A stretch of DNA of 44,098 nt from Acinetobacter sp. CFCC 10889 (lineage in GTDB: Bacteria; Pseudomonadota; Gammaproteobacteria; Pseudomonadales; Moraxellaceae). Each line of letters starts with the position of its first letter. Within the stretch, counting starts at the first letter, position 1. Of this stretch, positions 19,505 through 28,332 are shown in pieces. Position numbers and translations under genes: made by a program. The notes beneath the pieces are model-generated. The model searched no databases, had not been told where the DNA came from, and saw nothing but the letters and a program-made list of their open reading frames with translations. Where the stretch lies: the NCBI RefSeq assembly GCF_003268395.1, contig NZ_LQXQ01000032.1, forward strand, positions 1 to 44,098, written 5' to 3'.

Positions 19505-19513
19505 TGCTACAAT
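19505..19513 (+). promoter_or_regulatory. Putative extended -10 promoter of folE
   Basis: TGC followed by TACAAT, 38 bp before the folE start. No clear -35 hexamer. The same TGC-TAtAAT arrangement precedes gyrA, mnmG, hemE and the rluE-like gene in this window. Confidence 0.5.
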
Positions 19514-19551
19514 GCCGTCCTTGTTCGAACCGTTATAAGTGAACACGTTTT

Positions 19552-20106
19552 ATGTCTATGCAGCAATCCTACGCAAATATTTTAACTGCCGTTGGTGAAG
19601 ACCTCGATCGTCCAGGTCTAAAAGATACGCCTATGCGTGCGGCTAAAGCTTTTTCGTACTTGACGTCTGGCTATAGCAAAACACTTGAAGAAGTGACCAA
19701 TAATGCGGTCTTCCCTTCTGACAATGACGAAATGGTGTTAGTGAAAAATATCGAATTTTATTCGTTATGTGAGCACCATTTATTGCCATTTCATGGTCGT
19801 GTGCATATTGCCTATTTACCATCAGGTAATGTTTTAGGTCTGTCTAAATTTGCCCGTATCACTGAAATGTTTGCACGTCGTTTGCAAATTCAAGAACAAC
19901 TCACCAAGCAAATTGCCGATGCGGTTGCAGAAGTGACTGATGCTCGCGGTGTTGCCGTGGTGATTGACTCTGCACACATGTGTATGATGATGCGTGGTGT
20001 GAGCAAACAAGAATCCACAACCCGTACTGTATCTTTTGTCGGTGATTTTAAAACAGATAAAGAAGCACGTCGTGAGTTTTTATCGGCTGTACCTGAAGCA
20101 CACTAA
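19552..20106 (+). CDS. folE: GTP cyclohydrolase I
   Basis: Converts GTP to 7,8-dihydroneopterin triphosphate, the first step of tetrahydrofolate synthesis. The zinc ligands are visible: Cys73 and His76 in [12 protein letters not shown], and Cys144 in [18 protein letters not shown] and the [12 protein letters not shown] ending match the family. At 184 aa it is slightly short at the N-terminus compared with E. coli (222 aa), which is common. The cupin gene follows 87 bp later. Confidence 0.97.
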   Translation: MSMQQSYANILTAVGEDLDRPGLKDTPMRAAKAFSYLTSGYSKTLEEVTNNAVFPSDNDEMVLVKNIEFYSLCEHHLLPFHGRVHIAYLPSGNVLGLSKFARITEMFARRLQIQEQLTKQIADAVAEVTDARGVAVVIDSAHMCMMMRGVSKQESTTRTVSFVGDFKTDKEARREFLSAVPEAH

Positions 20107-20193
20107 GATGTAGCAATACCATTCGAAGCCTCAATTTTATTGGGGCTTTGTTTTATCAGTGCAATAACAAAATATAGCAATCAGGATCATGTA

Positions 20194-20553
20194 ATGACAA
20201 ATTTATATTTAGCAGGTCAAGGTTTAGCGCATAGTGAAACGACTGTAGATTATCCTCGTCCTGATCGTTTGGTAAATGGCAATCCAAAACGCTTAACTCA
20301 AAGTTTATACGAACACCCCTATATGAATTGTGGCATTTGGCAATGTGAAGTCGGTGCTTGGAATATTGTATTTGCAGACAATAAGCAGGAATTTTTTAAT
20401 ATTATTGAAGGTATTGTCCGTATTCACGATGCCGAAAATAATACGTTTATTGAGGTCAAAGCAGGTGAAGCAGGCGTGATTCCTCCCTCATTTAAAGGCA
20501 CTTTTGAAGTAGTTGAAGCGGTGAAAAAATACTTTGTTGTGGTAGAAGTCTAA
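20194..20553 (+). CDS. Cupin domain protein (DUF861/EutQ-like)
   Basis: A small 119-aa single-domain cupin. Typical elements are GIWQCEVGAWNIVFADN, FFNIIEGIVRIHD and VKAGEAGVIPPSFKGTFEVVE, the short cupin_3 pattern. Only few metal ligands are kept, so an enzyme role is uncertain. The start ATG at 20194 has AGGAT upstream; the open frame extends to 20140 without homology. Confidence 0.8.
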   Translation: MTNLYLAGQGLAHSETTVDYPRPDRLVNGNPKRLTQSLYEHPYMNCGIWQCEVGAWNIVFADNKQEFFNIIEGIVRIHDAENNTFIEVKAGEAGVIPPSFKGTFEVVEAVKKYFVVVEV

Positions 20554-20583
20554 TTTTTGGCATCAAGGAATCCTTGTATCAAC

Positions 20584-21288
20584 TCAATCCGTTGCAGATT
20601 TTCTTAATTCCAATGCTCGATCACGTTGATCAATCACAATATTTGGAAAATAAGCATCATTTTCAATGACCGCTCTTAAAATGCCGTTGTCTTCTATTTC
20701 AATCCATAAGGTGCTTTTAAAATCTTGATATTCACTTTGAGCAAAGATTTGTTGCTTTGTATGCAGATAGTTAATTTTTTGTACAGCCGCAGATTCTGAT
20801 TTAAATTTCAGCAGTTGTTGTTGAAATGCATTTTTTTCATCTGCATTTGGTTTCGGCACTCGACAAGTAATTTCCACCAAATAATCAGTTTGTATTTTTT
20901 GAATATCAGAATCAATTTTACAACTTCGAAACATACTGCTGACTTGTTGAATTTCTTTTTCAATAACAGGTTTCATTTGTTTTGCTTCAATGGATGACAA
21001 ACCTTGTAGATTACTTTTACGTAAGTAATTTGCAATTCCTTCTACAGGAATCGGATCTGTAAAACGTTGAACTGCGACATGATCAAGTGGATTACCGACC
21101 ATTAATTCTGCTAGTTTTTGCGTAATCAGTTGTGGATTAGGCGCATCAAGAATTTGCATTTTTATCGTATATTCTGCGATTTGCTGGACACGTTGCAAAG
21201 ATGCATCCTGTGCAGCATTAACCTCAAGATTTAAAAGGCTAAAACTCATCAACAAACAATTAATGGGAAATCTTTTAAATATCATCAC
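20584..21288 (-). CDS. Exported hypothetical protein, 234 aa
   Basis: An N-terminal signal peptide (about 1-25, ending LEVNAA) leads to a soluble, helical, Gln/Lys-rich protein. Two Cys (FRSCKID and VEITCRVP) may form a disulfide in the periplasm. I do not recognise the family. It is downstream of the DUF817 gene on the same strand (63 bp) and may share the hemE transcript. Confidence 0.6.
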   Translation of the reverse strand: MMIFKRFPINCLLMSFSLLNLEVNAAQDASLQRVQQIAEYTIKMQILDAPNPQLITQKLAELMVGNPLDHVAVQRFTDPIPVEGIANYLRKSNLQGLSSIEAKQMKPVIEKEIQQVSSMFRSCKIDSDIQKIQTDYLVEITCRVPKPNADEKNAFQQQLLKFKSESAAVQKINYLHTKQQIFAQSEYQDFKSTLWIEIEDNGILRAVIENDAYFPNIVIDQRDRALELRKSATD

Positions 21289-21351
21289 GCTCTCACTAAT
21301 AATGCATAAACTCCTATTTTTATTCTAATTCATACCCACAATGAATATTCA

Positions 21352-22158
21352 TTACTTTTCAGACTGCTTTAATGACCACTCACCTATAGAAGTTCTATGA
21401 CCTAGAATTTTTAAAACAAGGACAAGACTCAATAAAAGTAATAAATACCAAGAACCTAATTTGCCCCAACCGACCATATGCCATGCATCAACTTGGCTTG
21501 GATACAACCAAATTTTATAAAATGTGCTGATATTTTCCGCAATCCAAATAATAAAAGCCAATAAAATAAGAATCGGTAACATCGGCAGTTGAAACTGATG
21601 TTGTTGTAATTGAAAACGAATTTTTGTTTTCCAAAAAATTATTACACTCCAAATAAACAGTAAATTACGAATATCAGGCACAAAAAATTTGCTCATAAAA
21701 TTAATATAAGACAATACTGCCAAACTGAGCATATTGGCAAAACTTGGCAAATGACTCAATGACACTTGATAAAGTCGCAGTGAACGTGCAAAAAAACTGC
21801 CCACCGCTGAATACATAAATCCTGCAAACAATGGCACAGTCATAATTTTAAAAACAGCAGGTTGCGGGTATTGCCATGAAGCGATCTGTGGATGGGTTAA
21901 GAATATTTCCATACCCATTGCCAAAATATGAAACAACGCAATAACTTTGGCTTCCGCCCAAGATTCTAGTTTTAAATAAAGCAAGCATGCTTGAATAATA
22001 AGTGCATAAATCAACAAATAATCGTAGCGAAATAAACCATAAAACTCGTGACTTCCCATCTGCGCAGTGAAAGCAAATGCAAGCAACAATAAAACACCAA
22101 ATAAGGCAGCCGATGCTGCCTTAAAGATAAATTCTACACTTGATTTTAAATACAACAT
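21352..22158 (-). CDS. DUF817 family integral membrane protein
   Basis: A 268-aa protein with about seven to eight hydrophobic helices. Family motifs include LESWAEAKVIALFHILAMGM, FAGFMYSAVGSFFARSLR and FIIWIAENISTFYKIWLYP. DUF817 (YoaT) proteins have no known function. The start lies 12 bp after the hemE stop on the same strand, so it is probably translated from the hemE mRNA. Confidence 0.85.
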   Translation of the reverse strand: MLYLKSSVEFIFKAASAALFGVLLLLAFAFTAQMGSHEFYGLFRYDYLLIYALIIQACLLYLKLESWAEAKVIALFHILAMGMEIFLTHPQIASWQYPQPAVFKIMTVPLFAGFMYSAVGSFFARSLRLYQVSLSHLPSFANMLSLAVLSYINFMSKFFVPDIRNLLFIWSVIIFWKTKIRFQLQQHQFQLPMLPILILLAFIIWIAENISTFYKIWLYPSQVDAWHMVGWGKLGSWYLLLLLSLVLVLKILGHRTSIGEWSLKQSEK

Positions 22159-22170
22159 GTCCGAAATGGC

Positions 22171-23244
22171 TTAACCTAAATATTTCGCACTGTATTCATG
22201 TACAGTATCAATGAAAATTTTCGGTTGCGCAGGATCGACCCATTGGGTAATACCGTGTCCTAAATTTGCCACATAGCCTGTTTTTTCACCATTGGCATAA
22301 GCATCATCTAGCATCGCCTTGGTGGCTTTTTCAATACTTGCTGCTGAACCATATAAAGTCGCAGGGTCTAAATTGCCTTGTAGTGCCACACGACCATTGA
22401 CAGTTTGACGTGCAACATTGAGTGGTGTAGTCCAATCTAAACCGAGCGCATCAGCACCTGTTGCAACCAATGGCTCTAACCACTGCCCGCCACCTTTGGT
22501 AAATAAAATCACAGGAATCTTACGACCATCTTTTTCACGTTGTAAGCCTGAGACAATTTTTTGCATATAATTGAGTGAAAATTCAATATATTCACGATGC
22601 GCTAATGCCCCACCCCAACTATCAAAAATTTGAATCGCTTGTGCACCCGCATCAATTTGTGCATTTAGATATTCAGTGACCGCATCCGCCAGACGTGCCA
22701 ATAATGCATGTAAAACTTCAGGTTGCGCATACATCATTTGCTTGGTAAAACGGAAATCCTTACTTGAACCACCCTCGACCATATATGTTGCAAGTGTCCA
22801 TGGACTACCCGAAAACCCAATCAGAGGGACTTGTCCGCCTAGGGCAGAACGGATGGTGGACACCGCATTCATGACATAATCTAAATCAGATTTGGCATTA
22901 AACTTTGGTAAATTCGCAACGTCTTGTTCAGTGCGAATAGTTTTATGAAACTTAGGACCTTCGCCAGTTTCAAAGTACAAACCCAAACCCAATGCGTCTG
23001 GAATGGTTAAAATATCAGAAAATAAAATCGCAGCGTCTAAATCATAACGGCGCAAAGGCTGTAAGGTCACTTCGCAAGCAAATTCGGTATTTTTACATAA
23101 AGAAAGAAAATCACCTGCTTTACCTCGTGTTTCACGATACTCAGGTAGATAACGACCTGCTTGACGCATCATCCACACTGGCGTGGTATCGACAGGTTCA
23201 CGTAGCAAAGCACGTAGAAAACGATCATTCTTGAGGGTCGTCAT
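22171..23244 (-). CDS. hemE: Uroporphyrinogen decarboxylase
   Basis: Removes four carboxyl groups from uroporphyrinogen III to give coproporphyrinogen III in heme synthesis. Signature 1 is [17 protein letters not shown] (22-38), followed by [32 protein letters not shown] (signature 2) and [10 protein letters not shown]. Length 357 aa is typical. TAGGAAAG precedes the start. The minus strand carries TGC-TATGAT at 23281-23289, a likely extended -10 promoter. Confidence 0.98.
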   Translation of the reverse strand: MTTLKNDRFLRALLREPVDTTPVWMMRQAGRYLPEYRETRGKAGDFLSLCKNTEFACEVTLQPLRRYDLDAAILFSDILTIPDALGLGLYFETGEGPKFHKTIRTEQDVANLPKFNAKSDLDYVMNAVSTIRSALGGQVPLIGFSGSPWTLATYMVEGGSSKDFRFTKQMMYAQPEVLHALLARLADAVTEYLNAQIDAGAQAIQIFDSWGGALAHREYIEFSLNYMQKIVSGLQREKDGRKIPVILFTKGGGQWLEPLVATGADALGLDWTTPLNVARQTVNGRVALQGNLDPATLYGSAASIEKATKAMLDDAYANGEKTGYVANLGHGITQWVDPAQPKIFIDTVHEYSAKYLG

Positions 23245-23463
23245 TTACTTTCCTATTTTTTAAATTGAACAATATCGTCCATCATAGCAAAAATCTTTCC
23301 CATATCGGTATGTCTAAGTGAGATTTTAATTTTTGATAATTACTTGAATTTTCATTTTTAAATAATAAGATTTACACAAAACAAATACTGCATCTCCATT
23401 TATTTTCTGCAATACTTGTTGAGTTTATAAATTTAGTATGAATAATTCTTAAGGTTGAATTAC

Positions 23464-24744
23464 ATGTTCGTTCGCTCAATTCTTGCTTTGAGTTTAAGTT
23501 GTATCCTTACAGGTACAGCATTTGCTGCACCTACAACGGCTGAGCAAACCCTCACTCCTCATAAAGTTACATCAACTGCTGTTGAAGATCCTATCGATCC
23601 TCTTGCTATTGAATCTTCTGCTGCTTCAGCAGTAAATACAACAAGTGCGAGTGAAGCTCAAATTTCTCAACAAGAGCTTAAAGATTTAGACCAAGCTGCC
23701 AATACACTGCAAAACTTAGAAAAAACAGAAGATAAAACTGCAGATACAGCTGCTGCACCAAGTACAACAACTGAAACTAAGACTGCAAATACAACAACAG
23801 CAGATACATCAACGACAAAGTCGACAAATGCAAGCAAAGCATCATGGACTTTAGATGGTTTAAACAATGCCCAATGGTATGAAAATATTGGCAAAGGTCA
23901 ATTCCCTGTCTATGCCCGTGCCCATGTGATGTTAAACAATTCACATGCATCACCAGGTGCAATTGATGGTTCAAGTGGAATGAATACCCTCAAAGCGATT
24001 TCTTCTTTCCAACAAATGAATGGTTTAAAGCCAACAGGTGAACTCACCCAAGAAACTTGGGATGCCTTAGTTGCAAAACAAGGTGGAAAAGCTGCATTCA
24101 TTGAATACACCATCACAGATGCGGATCTTAAAGGTCCTTATGCTGCATCTATTCCACGTGACTATGCATTACAATCCAAAATGAAAGGTTTGTATTACAC
24201 TCGTACCACAGAAATGTTGGGTGAAAAATTCCACATGGATGAAGATTTTTTAAAGAAATTAAATCCTAAAGCAACCTTTAAAAAAGCGGGTGAAAAAATC
24301 ATTGTGACCAATATTCGCAATGAATTACCTGAAAATATTCATTTGATCGTAGCACATAAAGGTGCAAAACAACTTTATTTGTTTAACGCACAAAATCAAA
24401 TGGTTGGTTCATTCCCTGCAACGATTGGTAGTTCTGATACACCATCACCAACAGGAACCTACAAAATTACAGGTGTAGCACCAAACCCTTGGTATAGCTA
24501 TTCACCAAGCAACTTTGTACAAGGAAATAACCGCAAACCATTATCTTTACCACCAGGTCCAAATGGTCCTGTAGGAAACATCTGGATTGGTTTAAGTAAA
24601 AAATCATTTGGTATTCATGGTACACCAAATCCATCTGCCATTTCTAAGACTGCATCCCATGGTTGTATTCGTCTTACCAACTGGGATGCCAATGATTTAG
24701 GTAAAAAAGTGAAATCAGGTGTTACTGTTAAATTCTTAGAATAA
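23464..24744 (+). CDS. L,D-transpeptidase with peptidoglycan-binding domain
   Basis: A periplasmic YkuD-family enzyme of 426 aa that forms 3-3 cross-links or attaches proteins to peptidoglycan. It has a signal peptide (cleavage near residue 21, AFA), a Thr/Ala/Asp-rich low-complexity linker to about residue 120, a PG_binding_1 domain (NTLKAISSFQQMNGLKPTG...), a LysM-like stretch (LNPKATFKKAGEKIIVTN) and the YkuD domain. Catalytic residues are His385, His399, Gly400 and Cys401 in SHGCIRL. I chose the ATG at 23464 because it opens the signal peptide; a TTG lies 9 bp upstream. Confidence 0.92.
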   Translation: MFVRSILALSLSCILTGTAFAAPTTAEQTLTPHKVTSTAVEDPIDPLAIESSAASAVNTTSASEAQISQQELKDLDQAANTLQNLEKTEDKTADTAAAPSTTTETKTANTTTADTSTTKSTNASKASWTLDGLNNAQWYENIGKGQFPVYARAHVMLNNSHASPGAIDGSSGMNTLKAISSFQQMNGLKPTGELTQETWDALVAKQGGKAAFIEYTITDADLKGPYAASIPRDYALQSKMKGLYYTRTTEMLGEKFHMDEDFLKKLNPKATFKKAGEKIIVTNIRNELPENIHLIVAHKGAKQLYLFNAQNQMVGSFPATIGSSDTPSPTGTYKITGVAPNPWYSYSPSNFVQGNNRKPLSLPPGPNGPVGNIWIGLSKKSFGIHGTPNPSAISKTASHGCIRLTNWDANDLGKKVKSGVTVKFLE

Positions 24745-24774
24745 TCATTTTATATCTGTATGATGATTTCAGCG

Positions 24775-24801
24775 CCCAGTAATTCGTTACTGGGTTTTTT
24801 T
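24775..24801 (+). terminator. Terminator of the L,D-transpeptidase gene
   Basis: An 8-bp perfect stem CCCAGTAA / TTACTGGG with a TTCG tetraloop, followed by seven T. Confidence 0.95.
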
Positions 24802-24925
24802 ATTTGACATATAATGCCCTATCGTTCTAAAAATACAACAATACGTTGCGTGTTTAATATTTAAACTCCATTTAGCAAAGACTACTATAATCTCAAGTTA
24901 AAAAATAAAGAATTGGAGATTTGAG

Positions 24926-25615
24926 ATGAATACTTTCTTACATCGCAGTGAAGACCGTGGTCATGCCCAAATAGGGTGGTTAGACAGCAAACATAGCTTT
25001 TCATTTGGCAGTTGGTACAACCCTAAATACATGGGTGTTGGCTCTTTACGTGTAATCAATGATGATACCATTGCTGCACATAATGGTTTTGGCACACATC
25101 CTCATGACAATATGGAAATCTTGACCTGCGTCCTCAACGGTACGATTTCCCATAAAGACACCATGGGTAACGAACGTCACATTACTGCTGGTGAATGGCA
25201 ACTTATGAGTGCAGGTACAGGTGTACAACACAGTGAAATCAACAATGGTGATATTCCTGTACACATGTTACAAATTTGGGTCATTCCAAATGTTCGTGAT
25301 GCTGAACCAAATTATCAACAAATCGAACGTGATCCTAAAAAATCACCGAATGAATGGCAATTGATTGCAGGTCCAAATGACAATGCACCTATGCATATTC
25401 GCCAAAATGCAGAAATCAAAGCAGCATATTTGGAAAAAGGTCATTCACTCCCTGTGAAAGCAACACAGAAATTTAACTATGTGCATGTGATCGAGGGTGA
25501 AATTGATATTGCGGGTCAAATCGTCAAAGCAGGTGATGCTTATCTATTTGACCAAGAAGCAACTATCAATGCCAATGAAAATAGCCAATTTATTTGGTTT
25601 GATTTAAGTAACTAA
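24926..25615 (+). CDS. Pirin family protein (YhhW-like)
   Basis: A 229-aa bicupin of the pirin family. Metal-binding elements are GTHPHDNMEILT (about 56-67) and VQHSEINN. The opening HRSEDRGHAQIGWLDSKHSF and MLQIWVIP are typical of the short YhhW type, some of which act as quercetin 2,3-dioxygenases. The true substrate is unknown. GGAG precedes the start and a terminator follows. Confidence 0.9.
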   Translation: MNTFLHRSEDRGHAQIGWLDSKHSFSFGSWYNPKYMGVGSLRVINDDTIAAHNGFGTHPHDNMEILTCVLNGTISHKDTMGNERHITAGEWQLMSAGTGVQHSEINNGDIPVHMLQIWVIPNVRDAEPNYQQIERDPKKSPNEWQLIAGPNDNAPMHIRQNAEIKAAYLEKGHSLPVKATQKFNYVHVIEGEIDIAGQIVKAGDAYLFDQEATINANENSQFIWFDLSN

Positions 25616-25641
25616 TCCTATTATTTAAATTGATCAATATA

Positions 25642-25669
25642 AATCCTCTACACACGTAGGGGATTTTTA
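25642..25669 (+). terminator. Terminator of the pirin gene
   Basis: A 10-bp stem AATCCTCTAC / GTAGGGGATT (one G-U pair) with an ACAC loop and a T run. Confidence 0.85.
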
Positions 25670-25692
25670 TTATGGCTGTATTCACTTACAAA

Positions 25693-26445
25693 CTAACGGG
25701 AATAATCACTTTGTTGATCTTTGATCAATGATAAAGCTGCCTGCCATGCTGCCTGAATAATTGGCTCCGCCGCATCACTTTGAAACTGTTTCACCGTATA
25801 TTCACAAACGCTTTGACTTGGATAATGCAATTTACTGCTACTCATGGCTTTGATTTGAATTTGACAAGCTCTTTCTAAAAAATAGATTTCATGAAATGCA
25901 CGTGCGATTGAATCCCCTGTCGCCAATAAGCCATGATTACGTAAAATCATACAGCGAAAGTCTTTCAAATCTGCAACTAAACGCTCACGTTCTTCTGTTG
26001 AAAAAGCAATTCCTTCATATTCATGATACGCAATATTGTTATAAAACTTTAAAGCATGTTGCGAAAGTGGTAAAAGTCCATCTTCTTGTGCAGATACTGC
26101 GATCCCATCTGCTGTATGGGTGTGAATCACACAGTTGATTTCAGCATTAGCATGATGTAATGCAGAATGAATCACGAAGCCAGCAACATTGACCAGTTTA
26201 CCTTGATCATATTCAGCGACAATATTGCCATCATGATCAATTTTCACCAAATCTGAAGCCGTCATTTGATCGAATGTCACACCATAGCGATTGATTAAAA
26301 AATGATTCGGTTCATTCGGCACACGTAAACTGATATGCGTATCAATCAAATCTGTCATCCGATAGTAAGCAATCAAACGATACAGTGCTGCAAGTTGACA
26401 ACGTGCTTGCCATTCTATTTCATGAATATGTTGTGGTGTATTCAT
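25693..26445 (-). CDS. Class II aldolase/adducin family protein
   Basis: A 250-aa cytoplasmic protein. Zinc-binding residues are visible in CVIHTHTADGIAVS (His-x-His) and in LRNHGLLATGDS. The opening WQARCQLAALYRLIAYYRMTDLIDTHIS fits the family, which includes sugar-phosphate aldolases, MtnB and decarboxylases. The substrate is not determined. An AAGGATG site precedes the start. No pathway partners lie beside it. Confidence 0.87.
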   Translation of the reverse strand: MNTPQHIHEIEWQARCQLAALYRLIAYYRMTDLIDTHISLRVPNEPNHFLINRYGVTFDQMTASDLVKIDHDGNIVAEYDQGKLVNVAGFVIHSALHHANAEINCVIHTHTADGIAVSAQEDGLLPLSQHALKFYNNIAYHEYEGIAFSTEERERLVADLKDFRCMILRNHGLLATGDSIARAFHEIYFLERACQIQIKAMSSSKLHYPSQSVCEYTVKQFQSDAAEPIIQAAWQAALSLIKDQQSDYSR

Positions 26446-26648
26446 ATTAACATCCTTGTTATTTTAATTGATCACAAAGCCTTAGTTTTAAAGGCTCTTA
26501 AGAAACTTCGCAAGTTAAATGATGAAATAGATAGATCAACTTATTTAAAATTTTGAATATTTTTTCAACATAAAATATGATTTATAAAGGTTTTTCTTTA
26601 AAAATGCATATTATTAAAGCAAACAATTCATTTCTTTACATTATCTTA

Positions 26649-26677
26649 TTGACGAGTTGCCATTTCATCCCTAAAAT
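26649..26677 (+). promoter_or_regulatory. Promoter of the tRNA-Asn pair
   Basis: TTGACG and TAAAAT with exactly 17 bp between, followed by GCGC. The GC-rich discriminator fits stringent control of a stable-RNA promoter. The first tRNA starts 12 bp beyond the -10. Confidence 0.8.
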
Positions 26678-26688
26678 GCGCATCAGAT

Positions 26689-26764
26689 TCTCCAATAGCT
26701 CAGTCGGTAGAGCGACGGACTGTTAATCCGCAGGTCCCTGGTTCGAGCCCAGGTTGGAGAGCCA
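26689..26764 (+). tRNA. tRNA-Asn (GTT), copy 1
   Basis: A 76-nt cloverleaf with CCA encoded. The anticodon GTT is at 26722-26724, the T-loop is GTTCGAG, and the acceptor stem pairs TCTCCAA with TTGGAGA. The core (D, anticodon and T arms) is identical to copy 2. Confidence 0.97.
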
Positions 26765-26769
26765 TCTAT

Positions 26770-26845
26770 TCTTCCATAGCTCAGTCGGTAGAGCGACGGA
26801 CTGTTAATCCGCAGGTCCCTGGTTCGAGCCCAGGTGGAAGAGCCA
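26770..26845 (+). tRNA. tRNA-Asn (GTT), copy 2
   Basis: A 76-nt tRNA with CCA encoded and anticodon GTT at 26803-26805. It differs from copy 1 only in two acceptor-stem pairs (TCTTCCA / TGGAAGA), both compensated. It lies 5 bp after copy 1 and is co-transcribed with it. Confidence 0.97.
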
Positions 26846-26856
26846 AGATTTTAAAA

Positions 26857-26885
26857 AGCCCATGCATTGCGACATGGGCTTTTTT
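26857..26885 (+). terminator. Terminator of the tRNA-Asn transcript
   Basis: An 8-bp perfect stem AGCCCATG / CATGGGCT, 8-nt loop and a run of T, 11 bp after tRNA copy 2. Confidence 0.95.
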
Positions 26886-26931
26886 ATTTTACTATTCAAA
26901 TCATAAAACAAAATATTTGATTTAATAAAGC

Positions 26932-27600
26932 ATGTCTGAAAATTTTCATATTTTTTATTTAAAGAAATCTAAACTCAATAAATTCTTTCTTCCCTTCCTT
27001 GTCCTAATGTTTATCTTTGCAGCACTTGTCATGGCTATAAATGCGATTGCACACCACAGCATCATTTATGCAGCACTTGCACTATTTTTTGCTTATATGA
27101 TTTTTCTGTGTAGTTTTGCCACTTATCGTTTATTTAAAATTACTCATCCACATTTAAAAATTACACCTGAAGCCCTATTTCATGAGGGAATTTGGAAGAA
27201 ATCTGAATATGTGAAATGGATTGATATAGAAACGTCAGATTTAAAAATATTTTCCATGCACGGCAGTTCTTTATGTGATTTACAATTAAATACTTGGGAT
27301 GTTCAAAAGCAGCAAAAAACAGGTTATGGTGAATATAAAGAAGTTTTACGTATCCGTATTTTTCCAGAATGCTATCAATTCATTGATCTTGATTTTGCCA
27401 CGTGGATCACCATACTCAAACGTATGAATACTCAACAACGTATTGATGTTATTCAACAATGGAATCGTGGTATAAAGCCTGAACTGACCCAGTATTTTAC
27501 TGAAAAGGAACATCAATATTATCAAGAGAATAATGTTATTTTAATTCGCAAAAATGTTCGATTAGCATTTCAACATGATGCAGAACAACGACAAAAATAA
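26932..27600 (+). CDS. Membrane protein with PH-like cytoplasmic domain (paralog 1)
   Basis: A 222-aa protein with two membrane helices (about 18-38 and 45-66), then a soluble beta-rich domain (HLKITPEALFHEGIWKK onwards) and a helical tail. The layout, two helices then a strand-rich domain, is that of bacterial PH-like membrane proteins, an inference from pattern. The next gene has the same layout and a matching segment (LRISKQRLEIRTLFKSLD), so the pair looks like an old duplication. Function unknown. Confidence 0.6.
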   Translation: MSENFHIFYLKKSKLNKFFLPFLVLMFIFAALVMAINAIAHHSIIYAALALFFAYMIFLCSFATYRLFKITHPHLKITPEALFHEGIWKKSEYVKWIDIETSDLKIFSMHGSSLCDLQLNTWDVQKQQKTGYGEYKEVLRIRIFPECYQFIDLDFATWITILKRMNTQQRIDVIQQWNRGIKPELTQYFTEKEHQYYQENNVILIRKNVRLAFQHDAEQRQK

Positions 27601-27655
27601 GTGCCATGCAGCGATCAATATATTTTGTTATTCAAAAACTGAGTGAAAAATTACA

Positions 27656-28243
27656 ATGATGCCTACACACTCTACATTAAAATTCAGCTCTCGCCTGAGT
27701 ATGCTCATTTTCAGTTTTATAACAATTTATGCGTTTGCTTTTCTGTTCTATTTTTTAAATCGTGAATTTCAATTCGACCATCCCTTATTCGCACTTGGCT
27801 GTGCATTGATCAGTATTTTATTTATTCTTATCTCACTTTACTACATTGTATTTCTTATTCGTTTTGGCAAACCTTATTTACGTATTTCTAAGCAGCGATT
27901 AGAAATTCGGACTTTATTTAAATCTTTGGATATTTTGCTTGAAGATATTGAGCAAACCAATATCAGTGTAGAAGATCTAAATTTCTTCCACTCCACCGTA
28001 ATATTGCATCTTGATCAAAAAGCAATAAATAAACACCATGTAATTCCCCTATTCTTTTTACCTAAACATGTGCATTTTGAAGTCATCACTTTATTGTCTT
28101 TGATTTATTATCTTCCTGAATCTAAACGTGATGAATTTATTCAATATTATCAAAAAGATATACACATTAATTTCAAACAGTATTTAGATATCGAACAAAA
28201 TTTTCAATTAGATCTATTGGGGTATTTGCTTATTTCCCCTTAA
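27656..28243 (+). CDS. Membrane protein with PH-like cytoplasmic domain (paralog 2)
   Basis: A 195-aa partner of the preceding gene. It has two membrane helices (about 13-34 and 45-68), then a beta-rich domain starting YLRISKQRLEIR and a helical C-terminus. No catalytic motif is seen. The gap to paralog 1 is 55 bp; the two may be co-transcribed. The start could be either of two adjacent ATG codons. Confidence 0.6.
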   Translation: MMPTHSTLKFSSRLSMLIFSFITIYAFAFLFYFLNREFQFDHPLFALGCALISILFILISLYYIVFLIRFGKPYLRISKQRLEIRTLFKSLDILLEDIEQTNISVEDLNFFHSTVILHLDQKAINKHHVIPLFFLPKHVHFEVITLLSLIYYLPESKRDEFIQYYQKDIHINFKQYLDIEQNFQLDLLGYLLISP

Positions 28244-28292
28244 ATCAGCATTTGATTTTTATCAAACTTACACTTCGTAAATTTCAAACATA

Positions 28293-28319
28293 ATAAAACC
28301 CGCACTGAGCGGGTTTTAT
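28293..28319. terminator. Bidirectional terminator between convergent genes
   Basis: A 9-bp perfect stem AAAACCCGC / GCGGGTTTT with a 5-nt loop and T tracts on both strands, serving mnmG (minus) and paralog 2 (plus). Confidence 0.92.
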
Positions 28320-28332
28320 TACAATCTAACAA

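Noticed and set aside
23540..23830. Thr/Ala-rich stretch of the L,D-transpeptidase as a separate repeat element
   Set aside because: It is a low-complexity linker with no regular repeat unit at the DNA level.
26689..26845. tRNA-Asn pair as an integration site of a genomic island
   Set aside because: No integrase or partial tRNA repeat nearby; the flanking genes look like ordinary chromosome.
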